Shown one piece after another: positions 21,630 through 29,559 of a stretch of 32,993 nucleotides of DNA. Source of the stretch: Nitriliruptoraceae bacterium (lineage in GTDB: Bacteria > Actinomycetota > Nitriliruptoria > Nitriliruptorales > Nitriliruptoraceae); the NCBI GenBank assembly GCA_007130695.1, contig SLRZ01000079.1, positions 1 to 32,993 of the forward strand, in the 5' to 3' direction. Every line of letters begins with the position of its first letter. Within the stretch, counting starts at the first letter, position 1. The notes under the pieces were generated by a model. The model made no database searches. It saw nothing but the letters and a program-made list of their open reading frames with translations, and had not been told where the DNA came from. A program made the translations under genes and the position numbers.

Positions 21630-22577
21630 ATGGTTCCCCACACCCTGCTGTTGGCCGCGCCGCGCGGATTCTGCGCCGGCGTGGACCGTGCCGTGCTCAT
21701 CGTCGAGAAGGCCCTCGAGGCCTACGGCGCGCCGGTCTACGTCCGCCACGAGATCGTGCACAACCGTCACGTCGTGCAGACGCTGAAGGACAAGGGCGCG
21801 GTGTTCGTCGAGGACGAGACCACTGTGCCCGAGGGGGAGGTGATCGTGTTCTCCGCCCACGGCTCCCCGCCGGAGGCCTTCGCCAACTCCCAGCGGCTCG
21901 GCCACACGCTGGTGGACGCGACCTGTCCGCTGGTGACCAAGGTCCACAACGAGGCCAAGCGCTACGCGAGCAGCGGCCGCGACATCGTCCTGATCGGCCA
22001 CGAGGGCCATCAGGAGGTCATCGGGACCATGGGCCAGGCCCCGAGGTCGATCTCCCTGGTCGAGACCCCCGACGACGTCGACGACCTCGACCTCGACGAG
22101 GCCGCCGACGTGGCCTACATCACCCAGACCACGCTGTCGATGGACGAGACCGCCAGCGTCGTCGACCGCCTGCGTCAGCGCTTCCCCATGGTGTCGCAGC
22201 CCAAGAAGGACGACATCTGCTACGCGACCCAGAACCGGCAGGACGCCGTCAAGCAGTTGACCGACCGCTGTGACCTGCTCCTGGTGGTCGGTTCGCAGAC
22301 CTCGTCGAACTCCAAGCGGCTGGTCGAGGTCGCCCGCGACCGCGGCGTGGCCGCCCACCTCGTCGACGACGTCACCGAGATCGACGAGCGCTGGCTCGAC
22401 GGGGTCGGGGTCGTCGGGTTGACGTCCGGGGCCTCCGCGCCGGAACTGCTCGTCGAGGCGGTCATCGACTGGTTCACGGACCGCGGCACCGGCACGGTCG
22501 AGACGGTCACCGTCGTGGACGAGGACGTCGAGTTCGCGATGCCCGCCAACCTCGCGCGCAAGCTGCAGGAGGCGTAG
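21630..22577 (+). CDS. ispH: 4-hydroxy-3-methylbut-2-enyl diphosphate reductase
   Basis: IspH (LytB) carries out the last step of the MEP pathway, reducing HMBPP to isopentenyl and dimethylallyl diphosphate, the substrates of prenyl transferases such as the UppS-type enzyme at 1903. The 315-residue sequence has the three [4Fe-4S] cysteines: Cys15 in RGFCAGVDRA, Cys99 in DATCPLVTKVH and Cys197 in DDICYATQNRQDAV. VFSAHGSPPEAF and the HEGHQEVIGTMGQ segment carry substrate-binding His/Glu residues, and SQTSSNSKRLVE is the diphosphate-binding SxN motif. The start is fixed by the leaderless promoter. Electrons could come from the ferredoxins at 30.5-31.3 kb, but that is inference. Confidence 0.97.
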   Translation: MVPHTLLLAAPRGFCAGVDRAVLIVEKALEAYGAPVYVRHEIVHNRHVVQTLKDKGAVFVEDETTVPEGEVIVFSAHGSPPEAFANSQRLGHTLVDATCPLVTKVHNEAKRYASSGRDIVLIGHEGHQEVIGTMGQAPRSISLVETPDDVDDLDLDEAADVAYITQTTLSMDETASVVDRLRQRFPMVSQPKKDDICYATQNRQDAVKQLTDRCDLLLVVGSQTSSNSKRLVEVARDRGVAAHLVDDVTEIDERWLDGVGVVGLTSGASAPELLVEAVIDWFTDRGTGTVETVTVVDEDVEFAMPANLARKLQEA

Positions 22578-22580
22578 CAA

Positions 22581-22612
22581 CGGGTCGTCCAGGCGCCGGG
22601 TCGTTCAGGCGC
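22581..22612 (+). repeat. 16-bp tandem duplication at convergent gene ends
   Basis: CGGGTCGTCCAGGCGC (22581-22596) is followed directly by CGGGTCGTTCAGGCGC (22597-22612), one mismatch. The second copy contains the RNase D stop codon (minus-strand TGA, 22607-22605). Confidence 0.9.
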
Positions 22613-23789
22613 CGGTCGCCCGCCCGTCGTCGTCGTCTGCGGCCTCGGCGTTCGCGCCGCCCACGATCCGGACCTGCTGGAAGACCTCCCACAACGGCTC
22701 GGCCAGCAGCTCGGCCTGCCAGGGGCGCATCCCGGCCAGCGCACAGAGTTCGTCGGCGTCGACGGGTTCGCCGGCCACCGCCCGCCACAGCGGGCGTGAC
22801 GGGCACAGCACCCCGGCCTCGATCCCCAGCTCCTCGGCGATCTCGGCCCGTCGACGGCGCAACGCGTCGTAGGTGTCGCGGTGGATCGGCTCCCAGCGGT
22901 GCCCGGAGGCCTCCCGGGGCTCGGGTGGCGCCTCGGTGCCCCGTTCGACGGCCGCGAGCAGGTCGGGGGCGTAGGCCCGCAGCTGTCGCCGTCGCCGCGG
23001 TGAGCGGCGGACCAGCTCCTGCTCGGTGCCCGGTGGGTCGAGACTCAGGTCGCGCAGCACGTCGTCGTGCAGCAGGCGGTTGGGGGCCACGTCGTGCTCA
23101 CGGGCGAGCCGCTCGCGTTCCTCCCAGACCTCCCGCAGGACGGCGCGCTGGTCGGGGGAGAGCCGTGCGGTGCCCTTGACCCGGGTCCAGTCGCGGCGGT
23201 CGTCGAACGACCGCTCGATGGCGGCGTCGAGTTCCTGTTCGTACCACCCGGTGCGCCCGGTCTCCTCGAGCCGTTCGCGCAGTGCGTCCCACAGCCGGGG
23301 CAGGTGGACGACGTCGCCGGCCGCATAGGCGGCCATGTCGTCCGGTAGCGGCCGTTCCTCCCAGTCGGCCCGCTGGAAGCGCTGCTTGTCGTCGGTGAGC
23401 TCCACGCCCAGGACCTCGGTCAGCAGCGGACCGAGCCCCGTCGGCAGGCCCAGCACCGAGGCGGCCACGGCCGTGTCGTCCACCCGCAGGGGTTCCACCC
23501 CGAGGACGGCCAACGGTTCCAGATCGTTCTCCAGGGCGTGGAGCACCACGTCCCGGTCGGCCAGGAAGACGTCGAGTGCCGCGAGGTGGTCGAGGCGCAC
23601 GGCGTCGAGCAGGACGCACGACTCGCCGGCGCCCACCTGCACCAGCGCGGCCCGGCGGAAGTAGCGTGCCGAGTCGGCGCGTTCCACGTCCATCCCGACG
23701 ACCCCGGCCTGCAAACGTCCGAGCGCGCCGGCGATGTCGGCGGGCCGGTCGACGAAATAGGTCGTCGGGGCCGCGGCGGGGTCGGACAT
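22605..23789 (-). CDS. rnd: Ribonuclease D
   Basis: ATG 23789 gives 394 residues; the longer open frame upstream is non-coding. The N-terminal DEDDy 3'-5' exonuclease domain (about 1-180) has ExoI GMDVERAD (Asp34, Glu36), ExoII VLHALENDLEPL and ExoIII YAAGDVVHLPRL, with Tyr and Asp spaced as Yx3D. An HRDC domain follows (about 205-290), with KGTARLSPDQRAVLREVWEE then RERLAREHDVAPNRLLHDD. The C-terminal third contains PSRPLWRAVAGEPVDADELC, perhaps a second HRDC-like unit. RNase D trims tRNA 3' ends and other structured RNA. A -10 TAGCAT lies at plus 23825-23830. It is divergent from the PIG-L gene. Confidence 0.93.
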   Translation of the reverse strand: MSDPAAAPTTYFVDRPADIAGALGRLQAGVVGMDVERADSARYFRRAALVQVGAGESCVLLDAVRLDHLAALDVFLADRDVVLHALENDLEPLAVLGVEPLRVDDTAVAASVLGLPTGLGPLLTEVLGVELTDDKQRFQRADWEERPLPDDMAAYAAGDVVHLPRLWDALRERLEETGRTGWYEQELDAAIERSFDDRRDWTRVKGTARLSPDQRAVLREVWEERERLAREHDVAPNRLLHDDVLRDLSLDPPGTEQELVRRSPRRRRQLRAYAPDLLAAVERGTEAPPEPREASGHRWEPIHRDTYDALRRRRAEIAEELGIEAGVLCPSRPLWRAVAGEPVDADELCALAGMRPWQAELLAEPLWEVFQQVRIVGGANAEAADDDDGRATGA

Positions 23790-23880
23790 GGGCGGCGCTC
23801 GCGGGACAGGGGTCGGGGCGGGCGATGCTATCCGGCGGGGGCTCGAAGGCCCGGGCAGGCATCGGCGGGCGGCCGGGGCG

Positions 23881-23886
23881 TAGGGT
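23881..23886 (+). promoter_or_regulatory. -10 element of the PIG-L deacetylase gene
   Basis: TAGGGT is followed by a leader of about 18 bases with GAGGAG (23898-23903) seven bases before GTG 23911. Confidence 0.5.
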
Positions 23887-23910
23887 TCGGGCTCGACGAG
23901 GAGACGTGCG

Positions 23911-24780
23911 GTGTCCGAGCGGCTTCGCCTGCTGTGTGTCCACCCCCACCCCGACGACGAGTCGATCGCCTGCGGCGGGGTGCTGGCCCGTGCCGTGGAC
24001 CGGGGGGCGGTGGCCGCGGTCGTGACCTGCACCGGCGGCGAGGAGGGGGAGAACCTCGCGGGCATCGATCTGGGGGACGAGGATCTCGCGACCCACCGCC
24101 GGCGCGAACTCGCCGACGCGCTGCGGGAGCTGGGGGTCGAGATCCACGAGTGGCTCGGCTACCGCGACAGCGGCATGGCGGACACCCCCGCCAACGCCCA
24201 CCCCGACTCGTTCGCCGCCGCCGACCCCGACGAGGCCGCCCGCCGCCTGGCCGGGATCATCCGGCGCCTGCGCCCGCACGTGGTGGTCTCCGACGACGCA
24301 GCCGGCACCTACGGGCACCCCGACCACATCCAGGCCCACCGGGTGACGGTGGCGGCCGTCGCGCTGGCCCGGGACGCCGGCGTCGACGTCGAGGGGCTCC
24401 CACCCTGGGCCGTGGCCAAGCGCTACGTCCACACGCTCTCGAAGGACAACCTGCTGCGGGCGCACACGGCGCTGCTCGAGGCCGGGCTCGCCTCGCCGTT
24501 CGGGGACGCTCCGGCCTCGGGCCCCGAGGATCTCCCGTTCGGCGTGCCCGGGGACCAGGTGACCACCAGCGTCGACGTGCGCCCCTACCTGGCCAGAAAG
24601 CAGGCCGCGTTGCGGTCCCACCGCAGCCAGATCGGCGAGGACAGTTTCTTCCTCAACATCCCCGACGACCTGGCCGAGGGCCTCTTCGGCCGGGAGGAGT
24701 TCGTGCTCGAGGACGGTGCGCGCGCCGACGACCCCGCCACCGGTCGCGAGAGCGACCTGTTCGCGGGCCTGTCGGGCTGA
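23911..24780 (+). CDS. PIG-L zinc deacetylase, MshB/Mca-like
   Basis: The 289-residue protein begins at GTG 23911 behind GAGGAG. PIG-L motifs are complete: HPHPDDE (residues 11-17) and YGHPDHIQAHRVT, which supply the zinc His/Asp/His and catalytic Asp. CTGGEEGENLAG, YRDSGMADTP and RRLRPHVVVSDDAAGTYGHP resemble the mycothiol enzymes MshB (deacetylates GlcNAc-inositol in mycothiol synthesis) and Mca (hydrolyses mycothiol conjugates). YRDSGM and the long inserts favour MshB or Mca over a general PIG-L protein; I cannot separate the two. It implies mycothiol as the host thiol. The last codons and stop are part of a 24-bp tandem duplication. Confidence 0.88.
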   Translation: MSERLRLLCVHPHPDDESIACGGVLARAVDRGAVAAVVTCTGGEEGENLAGIDLGDEDLATHRRRELADALRELGVEIHEWLGYRDSGMADTPANAHPDSFAAADPDEAARRLAGIIRRLRPHVVVSDDAAGTYGHPDHIQAHRVTVAAVALARDAGVDVEGLPPWAVAKRYVHTLSKDNLLRAHTALLEAGLASPFGDAPASGPEDLPFGVPGDQVTTSVDVRPYLARKQAALRSHRSQIGEDSFFLNIPDDLAEGLFGREEFVLEDGARADDPATGRESDLFAGLSG

Positions 24781-24815
24781 GGGGTCGCGGGACTGTCGGG
24801 CTGAAGGGGTCGCGG
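24761..24815 (+). repeat. 24-bp tandem duplication spanning a stop codon
   Basis: TCGCGGGCCTGTCGGGCTGA (24761-24780) recurs as TCGCGGGACTGTCGGGCTGA (24785-24804), and the GGGGTCGCGG following each copy is also repeated. The first copy encodes the last residues and stop of the PIG-L protein; the second is intergenic. Confidence 0.9.
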
Positions 24816-24826
24816 AGCGCCGGCGG

Positions 24827-24832
24827 TAGGGT
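24827..24832 (+). promoter_or_regulatory. -10 element of the flavin reductase gene
   Basis: TAGGGT precedes a short leader holding TAGGGAG (24848-24854) six bases before TTG 24861. Confidence 0.45.
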
Positions 24833-24860
24833 GTCGCCGGTCTCGAGTAGGGAGCGTGCG

Positions 24861-25379
24861 TTGCAGGAGCCGTCGAGCCCGGGCCTCTCCGCGCCGACCC
24901 CGGTGGAGTTCCGGGAACTGATGGGCCGGTTCGCCACCGGCGTCTCGGTGATGACCACCGTCCACGACGGTACGCCCCACGCCATGACCGCCAACGCCGT
25001 GACCTCGGTCTCCCTCGACCCGCTGCTCGTGCTGGTCTCGGTCGAGCGGCGCACGGTGATGGCCGAGCGGGTCACGGCCTCGGGGGTCTTCGCCCTGAGC
25101 TTCCTCGCCGCCTCGCAGCAGGAGCTGTCGAACCGCTTCGCCGACCCCGACCGGCCGCTGGACGAGCGGCAGTTCGCCGGGCTCGCGACCACGGCGATGG
25201 CCACCGGCGCGCCCGTGCTCACCGACGGACTGGGCTGGCTCGACTGCGAGGTGTGGGCGATCCACGACGGCGGCGACCATCTGCTCGTCCTCGGGGAGGT
25301 GGTGGCGATGGCCGCCGGCACCGAGGTGGACCCCCTGGTCTTCTACCGCGGTGGCTACCGGCGCCTGGACGCCGAGTGA
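24861..25379 (+). CDS. Flavin reductase family protein (HpaC/NtaB-like)
   Basis: TTG 24861 is chosen because GGGAG ends six bases upstream; 172 residues results, the usual size. The FMN-binding split-barrel motifs are present: ELMGRFATGVSVMTTVHDGT, then PHAMTANAVTSVSLDPLLVL, and FALSFLAASQQELSNRFAD. Such proteins supply reduced FMN or FAD to a two-component monooxygenase. No monooxygenase gene is adjacent, so the partner is unknown. The stop overlaps the start of the YjbQ gene (GTGA), showing translational coupling. The single-domain size excludes the larger FMN-binding oxidases. Confidence 0.9.
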   Translation: MQEPSSPGLSAPTPVEFRELMGRFATGVSVMTTVHDGTPHAMTANAVTSVSLDPLLVLVSVERRTVMAERVTASGVFALSFLAASQQELSNRFADPDRPLDERQFAGLATTAMATGAPVLTDGLGWLDCEVWAIHDGGDHLLVLGEVVAMAAGTEVDPLVFYRGGYRRLDAE

Positions 25380-25777
25380 GACGCCACGAGTTCGAACTCA
25401 CGACCGGGGCCCGCCGCGTCACCGACATCACGGCGGCCGTGGCCGACTTCGCCCGTGAATGCGCCGCCGACGGGTTGCTGCACGTCTTCCTGCCGCACGC
25501 GACCGCGGGCCTGGCGCTGCTGGAGACCGGTGCCGGCTCCGACGACGACCTCGCGGCCCACCTCGACGACCTCCTCCCGCGCGACGAGCGCTGGCACCAC
25601 GACCACGGCTCGGACGGGCACGGTGCGGACCATGTGCTGCCGGCGCTGATCTCGCCCAGCCTGGTCGTGCCCGTCGACGACGGGCGGCTCGCCCTGGGCA
25701 CGTGGCAGTCGGTCGTCGTGGTCGACACCAACGTCGACAACGAGGTCCGCCGGGTGCGGCTGTCGTTCGTGGGCTGA
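25376..25777 (+). CDS. YjbQ/UPF0047 family protein
   Basis: GTG 25376 overlaps the flavin reductase stop by four bases (GTGA); 133 residues. The family signature is clear: GLLHVFLPHATAGLALLETG, LLPRDERWHHDHG, and GRLALGTWQSVVVVDTNVDN. Conserved His and Glu residues cluster in the trimeric YjbQ fold. Some members show weak thiamine-phosphate synthase activity, and the true role is unsettled. The usual C-terminal half is present, so it is not truncated. It converges with upp, with 24 bases between the stops and no clear terminator. Confidence 0.92.
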   Translation: MRRHEFELTTGARRVTDITAAVADFARECAADGLLHVFLPHATAGLALLETGAGSDDDLAAHLDDLLPRDERWHHDHGSDGHGADHVLPALISPSLVVPVDDGRLALGTWQSVVVVDTNVDNEVRRVRLSFVG

Positions 25778-25801
25778 CGGGGCCCGAGGTGTGCGTGCCG
25801 G

Positions 25802-26425
25802 TCAGGGGGTGGCGTGCACCCGGTCGCCGAAGTCGCCCAGGCCCGGCACGATGAACCCCTGCCCGTCGAGGCCCGGGTCGACCGCGGCCGTGACCACATC
25901 CACGTCCGGGTGTCGGGTGCCGAGGTGGTCGATCGCCTGCTGCGTGGCCACCACGGACAGGACGCTGACGGCTGCGGCCCGGGTGAGCTCGAACTGGTCG
26001 AGGGCGTCGGCCGCGGACCCGCCCGTGGCCAGCATCGGTTCCAGCAGCAGGACCCACGCCCCGTCGACGGGCGGGACGTTGCAGTAGTAGCGGCGGGCGA
26101 GGAGGGTCTCCTCGTCGCGCTCCAGGCCGATCATGCCCACGGACGCATCGGGGACGAGGTCGTGCACGCCCGGGAGGAGACCGAGACCGGCACGCAACAC
26201 CGGGACGGCCACGACACCGGCGGCGGGCACCCGCCCGGTCGCGGGCCCCAGGGGACCCTGCACCTCGACCTCGCGGGCCGGCAGGTCGCGCAGGGCCTCG
26301 CGGGCCAGCAGGGCACCGAGCGCCCGGGCGTGGGCGCGGAAGGCCGCCGGCGGGGTCGCCGCGTCGCGGAGCGCTGAGAGCCGCAGACCGGCGAGGGCGT
26401 CGTCCACGATGGTGGTCCTCGACAC
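25802..26425 (-). CDS. upp: Uracil phosphoribosyltransferase
   Basis: Upp converts uracil and PRPP to UMP for pyrimidine salvage. GTG 26425 has GAGGAGG upstream; 207 residues is normal. Family motifs are VAVPVLRAGLGLLPGVHDLV, MIGLERDEET, the PRPP loop LLLEPMLATGGSAADAL and the uracil-binding QGFIVPGLGDFGDR. The PRPP loop normally begins DPMLATGGS; here the first Asp is Glu, a conservative change that should keep function. It is divergent from the BMP-like lipoprotein gene, with overlapping -10 elements, which suggests linked control of nucleobase uptake and salvage. Confidence 0.95.
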   Translation of the reverse strand: MSRTTIVDDALAGLRLSALRDAATPPAAFRAHARALGALLAREALRDLPAREVEVQGPLGPATGRVPAAGVVAVPVLRAGLGLLPGVHDLVPDASVGMIGLERDEETLLARRYYCNVPPVDGAWVLLLEPMLATGGSAADALDQFELTRAAAVSVLSVVATQQAIDHLGTRHPDVDVVTAAVDPGLDGQGFIVPGLGDFGDRVHATP

Positions 26426-26439
26426 TGACGCCTCCTCGA

Positions 26440-26451
26440 CGTGCTGGCACG
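26440..26451. promoter_or_regulatory. Inverted repeat in the upp leader
   Basis: CGTGC (26440-26444) and GCACG (26447-26451) flank a two-base centre, 14 bases upstream of the upp start. Possible operator or small leader structure. Confidence 0.25.
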
Positions 26452-26518
26452 ACCGCGGGCGGTGACGTGCGCGGCGGCTGGTGCGGCCGGGCACCGCCGG
26501 GGCGGTGACGGTCACGGG

Positions 26519-26525
26519 TAGCCTA
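26519..26525. promoter_or_regulatory. Overlapping divergent -10 elements of upp and the lipoprotein gene
   Basis: TAGCCTA reads TAGCCT on the plus strand (26519-26524) and TAGGCT on the minus strand (26525-26520). The plus-strand gene would have a short leader containing AGGAGG (26537-26542); upp would have a leader of about 88 bases. Confidence 0.45.
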
Positions 26526-26547
26526 TTCGGCCGGACAGGAGGCGCCC

Positions 26548-27570
26548 TTGCGTCGGTACACGGCCCTGGTGATGGCCCTGCTGTTCCTGCTGGCGGCCTG
26601 CACCGACGACGAGGAACCTCCCGAGCCCGTCGAGGAGGAGGTCGAGGAGGACGAGGAGCGGCCGCCGCAGGGGCTGCGGGTCGGCGTCGTCCTGCCACCG
26701 TTGGATGTCGGCACGGCGGACGAGGTCGTGCGCGACGACCTCGGCTTCGACGCCCTGGCCGACCGCTCGGAGGAGGACGTCGCCGAGCTCCGCGCCCTGG
26801 TGCCGGACGGCACCGCCTTCGTGGCCGACGTGACGACCCTGGTGGTGGTCGAGGGCTACGACCTGGTGTGCGTGTTCGGACGGGACGCCGCCTCGACCGT
26901 CGAGGTGCTCGCGGCCCGGCACGGGGCGACCACCTTCTGCGCGGCACCCGTGGATCCCGCGGACGAGTACCCCGCCAACGTCGTGGCGGTGGACCTCGCG
27001 ATCGAGGAACTCGGCCACGTCGTCGGGGTGGCGCTGGGCGAACTCGGTGGCCAGGACCCCGTCGCGCTGCTGGGCGCCGGCAACCGGGCGGGAGGAGAGG
27101 CCTTCCGCAGCGGTCTGCGGGTCGGGCTCGGTGAGACGCCGTTGCGGGAGTCGCGCGGGGAACTCGACGACCTCGAGGCCGAGCTGGAATCCGCGCTGGC
27201 CGAGCAGGTCGCGGCGATCGCGGTCGACGCGGGGCCCGAAGCCCGTGAGCTGCTCGAGGGGGGCCTCGAGGTGCCCCTGCTGGCGCCGGCGCCACTGCTG
27301 GAGAGCGAGAGCGGCGCCCTGCGCTGGCGGGTGCGCTGGGACCTCGTGCTGGAGACCGTGATCGGCTGGCACCTCGAGGGCGACGAGGACCGACTCCCGC
27401 GGCTGGGGATGGGCGACGGGGTGTTCGAGGTCCAGCACGGGCCGCAGGCGGGCCCGGCGGTCGTCGCCGCTATCGAGGAGGCCATGGGAGAGCTCGAACG
27501 CCAGGAGCGCGATCCCCTCGAGGCACCCGTGGTGGAGGAGGACGAGGACGACGGCGATGCCGACGACTAG
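26548..27570 (+). CDS. Lipoprotein, BMP/PnrA-like substrate-binding protein
   Basis: TTG 26548 follows AGGAGG by five bases; 340 residues. The first 18 residues are a lipoprotein signal, RRYTALVMALLFLLAAC, with lipid-modified Cys18, followed by a very acidic linker (TDDEEPPEPVEEEVEEDEE). The rest resembles periplasmic-binding-protein type 1 folds of the BMP/PnrA nucleoside family: LRVGVVLPPLDVG, VVVEGYDLVCVFGRDAAST, YPANVVAVDLAIEELGHVVG and a GLGMGDG-like segment. The C-terminus is again acidic (EEDEDDGDADD). No ABC transporter genes adjoin it. Divergence from upp makes nucleoside or nucleobase binding attractive, but ligand identity is inference and BMP membership is only moderately sure. 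Confidence 0.75.
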   Translation: MRRYTALVMALLFLLAACTDDEEPPEPVEEEVEEDEERPPQGLRVGVVLPPLDVGTADEVVRDDLGFDALADRSEEDVAELRALVPDGTAFVADVTTLVVVEGYDLVCVFGRDAASTVEVLAARHGATTFCAAPVDPADEYPANVVAVDLAIEELGHVVGVALGELGGQDPVALLGAGNRAGGEAFRSGLRVGLGETPLRESRGELDDLEAELESALAEQVAAIAVDAGPEARELLEGGLEVPLLAPAPLLESESGALRWRVRWDLVLETVIGWHLEGDEDRLPRLGMGDGVFEVQHGPQAGPAVVAAIEEAMGELERQERDPLEAPVVEEDEDDGDADD

Positions 27571-27656
27571 CTGCACGGACGCCGCCGGGCGGACGCGGGC
27601 GGTGACCGATGCGGGGCGGTGACCACGAGGGCGAGCCGGCGGCACGGACGGCACCG

Positions 27657-27662
27657 TAGGAT
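27657..27662 (+). promoter_or_regulatory. pyk -10 element
   Basis: TAGGAT precedes a leader of about 33 bases with GAGGAG (27692-27697) before GTG 27702. Confidence 0.5.
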
Positions 27663-27701
27663 GCGTGCGACACCGTCATTCAACGCTGCCCGAGGAGCCC
27701 T

Positions 27702-29138
27702 GTGCGCCGCGCCAAGATCGTCGCGACCCTCGGTCCGGCGCTCGACGACCCCGACCGGCTCCGGGCCGCGGTGGCCGCGGGTATCGACGTGGTGCGGCTG
27801 AACTTCTCCCACGGGGAGCCGCAGGAGCACGCCGACCGCCTCGAGCAGGTGCGCCGGATCGGTCGGGACCTCGGGCGCAACATCGGGTCGCTGGGAGACC
27901 TGCAGGGCCCCAAGATCCGGCTCGGGTCGGTGCCCGACGGGGGAATCGTCCTGGCCGACGGGGGCGAGGTCGTCCTGCGCGCGGGCCGTGAGGAACTCGA
28001 CCGCTACGACGACGGGGCCGGCGTGCCCCAGTTGCCGGTGGTCTACGACCAGCTCGCCGACGACGTCGAGCCCGGCGCCATCGTGCTGATCGACGACGGG
28101 CTGCTGCGGCTGGTGGTCTCGCACGTGGAGGGCGACGACGTCACGGCACGTGTGGTCGCCGGCGGGTCGGCCCACTCCCGCAAGGGCGTCAACCTCCCGG
28201 GGGTCCGCGTCTCTGCCGGAAGCCTGACCGACAAGGACCGCGAGGACGTCCGCAGCATGATCGAGATGGGCGTGGACTGGATCGCGCTGTCGTTCGTGCG
28301 CCGTCCGGAGGACGTCGAGGAGGTCCGCGCACTCGTGCGGGAGCTCGACGGGCCCCAGCCCATCGTCGCGAAGCTCGAGCGTCCCGAGGCGGTCGACAAC
28401 CTCGAGGAGATCGTGGCCGTCAGCGACGCCGTCATGGTCGCCCGCGGCGACCTCGGTGTGGAGATCGGCCCCGAGCGGGTCCCCGCGATCCAGAAGGAGA
28501 TGATCGACCTGGCCAACCGGGAGTCCAAGCCGGTCATCACGGCCACCGAGATGCTGGACTCGATGATCCGCAACCCGCGTCCGACCCGCGCGGAGGCCTC
28601 CGACGTCGCCAACGCGATCTTCGACGGCACCGACGCGGTGATGCTCTCGGGCGAGACGGCCGCGGGTCGCTACCCGGTCGAGGCGGTGCGCACGATGGCC
28701 CAGGTCATCGAGGTGGCCGAGTCGTCGGCCGAACGGGTGCACCCGATCCCGCCGGTGACGGCCAACCGGCTGCCGAACGTGGTCGCGAAGGCGGCGGTCC
28801 AGATCGCCCAGGACGTCGGCGCCGTCGCGATCGCGGTGTTCAGCTTCTCCGGTTCCTCGGTGCAGTTGGTGTCGAAGTTCCGTCCCCGGCACCCGATCCT
28901 GGGTCTGACCACCCAGTCGTCCGCCAAGCACCGGCTCGCGCTGATGTGGGGGACCGACGGCGCGACGATCCCGGAGAAGGACCACTCCCGTGACCTGATC
29001 GTGGCCGCGGAGGAGGTCTGTCTCGACCGGGGGATGGGCCAGCGCGGGGACGCGATCGTGATCGTCTCCGGCGTGCCGGGCGGGCACGGCGGCACCAACC
29101 GGGTCATGGTCCACCGCCTGGGTGACCCCGCCGGCTGA
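27702..29138 (+). CDS. pyk: Pyruvate kinase
   Basis: Pyruvate kinase makes pyruvate and ATP from phosphoenolpyruvate, the last step of glycolysis. GTG 27702 gives 478 residues beginning RRAKIVATLGPALDD. Active-site motifs are intact: VVRLNFSHGEPQEH, GDLQGPKIRLG, the catalytic Lys in PIVAKLERPEAVDNLEEI, MVARGDLGVEIG, and the signature around TATEMLDSMIRNPRPTRAEA then SDVANAIFDGTDAVMLSGET. The C-terminal allosteric domain (about 345-475) is complete. The stop overlaps the next start (TGATG), coupling it to the Ddn-like gene. Confidence 0.98.
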   Translation: MRRAKIVATLGPALDDPDRLRAAVAAGIDVVRLNFSHGEPQEHADRLEQVRRIGRDLGRNIGSLGDLQGPKIRLGSVPDGGIVLADGGEVVLRAGREELDRYDDGAGVPQLPVVYDQLADDVEPGAIVLIDDGLLRLVVSHVEGDDVTARVVAGGSAHSRKGVNLPGVRVSAGSLTDKDREDVRSMIEMGVDWIALSFVRRPEDVEEVRALVRELDGPQPIVAKLERPEAVDNLEEIVAVSDAVMVARGDLGVEIGPERVPAIQKEMIDLANRESKPVITATEMLDSMIRNPRPTRAEASDVANAIFDGTDAVMLSGETAAGRYPVEAVRTMAQVIEVAESSAERVHPIPPVTANRLPNVVAKAAVQIAQDVGAVAIAVFSFSGSSVQLVSKFRPRHPILGLTTQSSAKHRLALMWGTDGATIPEKDHSRDLIVAAEEVCLDRGMGQRGDAIVIVSGVPGGHGGTNRVMVHRLGDPAG

Positions 29139-29509
29139 TGGACGTCCCCGCCGAGCTCCTCGGGGAGCGTTACTGCATCCTGGCGACCCAGGCACGCATG
29201 GGTGGCCGCCGCCACTCGGCGGAGCTGTGGTGGCTGCCGGCCGAGGGCGGGATCCACCTGATGTCGGGGTCGGGCGGCCTCACACAGTGGTGCCTGAACC
29301 TGCAGGCCGAGGAGCAGGGCGTGGTGCGCATCGGCGAGCGGTCGTGGCTCGGGCGCGCCGCGTTCCTGCACGGCGACGACCCGGAGCGTGCGGCCATCCT
29401 CGCGGCGTTCCATGAGCGCTACGACCCCGAGGGCAAGGACCGCACCCCCGGATGGCTCCGCGACGCCACCGTGGTGCAGATGGTGTTCACGCGGGAGATC
29501 GAGCGCTGA
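29138..29509 (+). CDS. Small Ddn-like (F420/FMN split-barrel) protein
   Basis: The 123-residue protein starts at ATG 29138, overlapping the pyk stop by one base. It lacks membrane segments and fits the split beta-barrel of deazaflavin-dependent nitroreductase-like proteins: YCILATQARMGGRRHSAELW, IHLMSGSGGLTQWCLNLQAE and VVRIGERSWLGRAAFL. The QWCLNLQA segment corresponds to the WxxNL motif near the cofactor in Ddn-type enzymes, and a C-terminal extension (YDPEGKDRTPGWLRDATVVQ) is also typical. F420H2-dependent quinone or nitro reduction is plausible; heme or FMN binding cannot be excluded. The FrhB-like gene at the right edge supports the presence of F420. Confidence 0.75.
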   Translation: MDVPAELLGERYCILATQARMGGRRHSAELWWLPAEGGIHLMSGSGGLTQWCLNLQAEEQGVVRIGERSWLGRAAFLHGDDPERAAILAAFHERYDPEGKDRTPGWLRDATVVQMVFTREIER

Positions 29510-29559
29510 GGCTCGTCCTTCCGATCGCACCCGCGGGCCGCTCGTGCGTGCGGGTCGGG

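Noticed and set aside
23790-24065. N-terminal extension of RNase D in the minus-strand open frame
   Set aside because: The extension lies across the divergent promoter region and the PIG-L start, and has no similarity to RNase D; ATG 23789 fits the domain start.
26426-27295. N-terminal extension of Upp in the minus-strand open frame
   Set aside because: It is antisense to the lipoprotein gene and is Arg/Pro-rich low-complexity; GTG 26425 with GAGGAGG gives the normal length.
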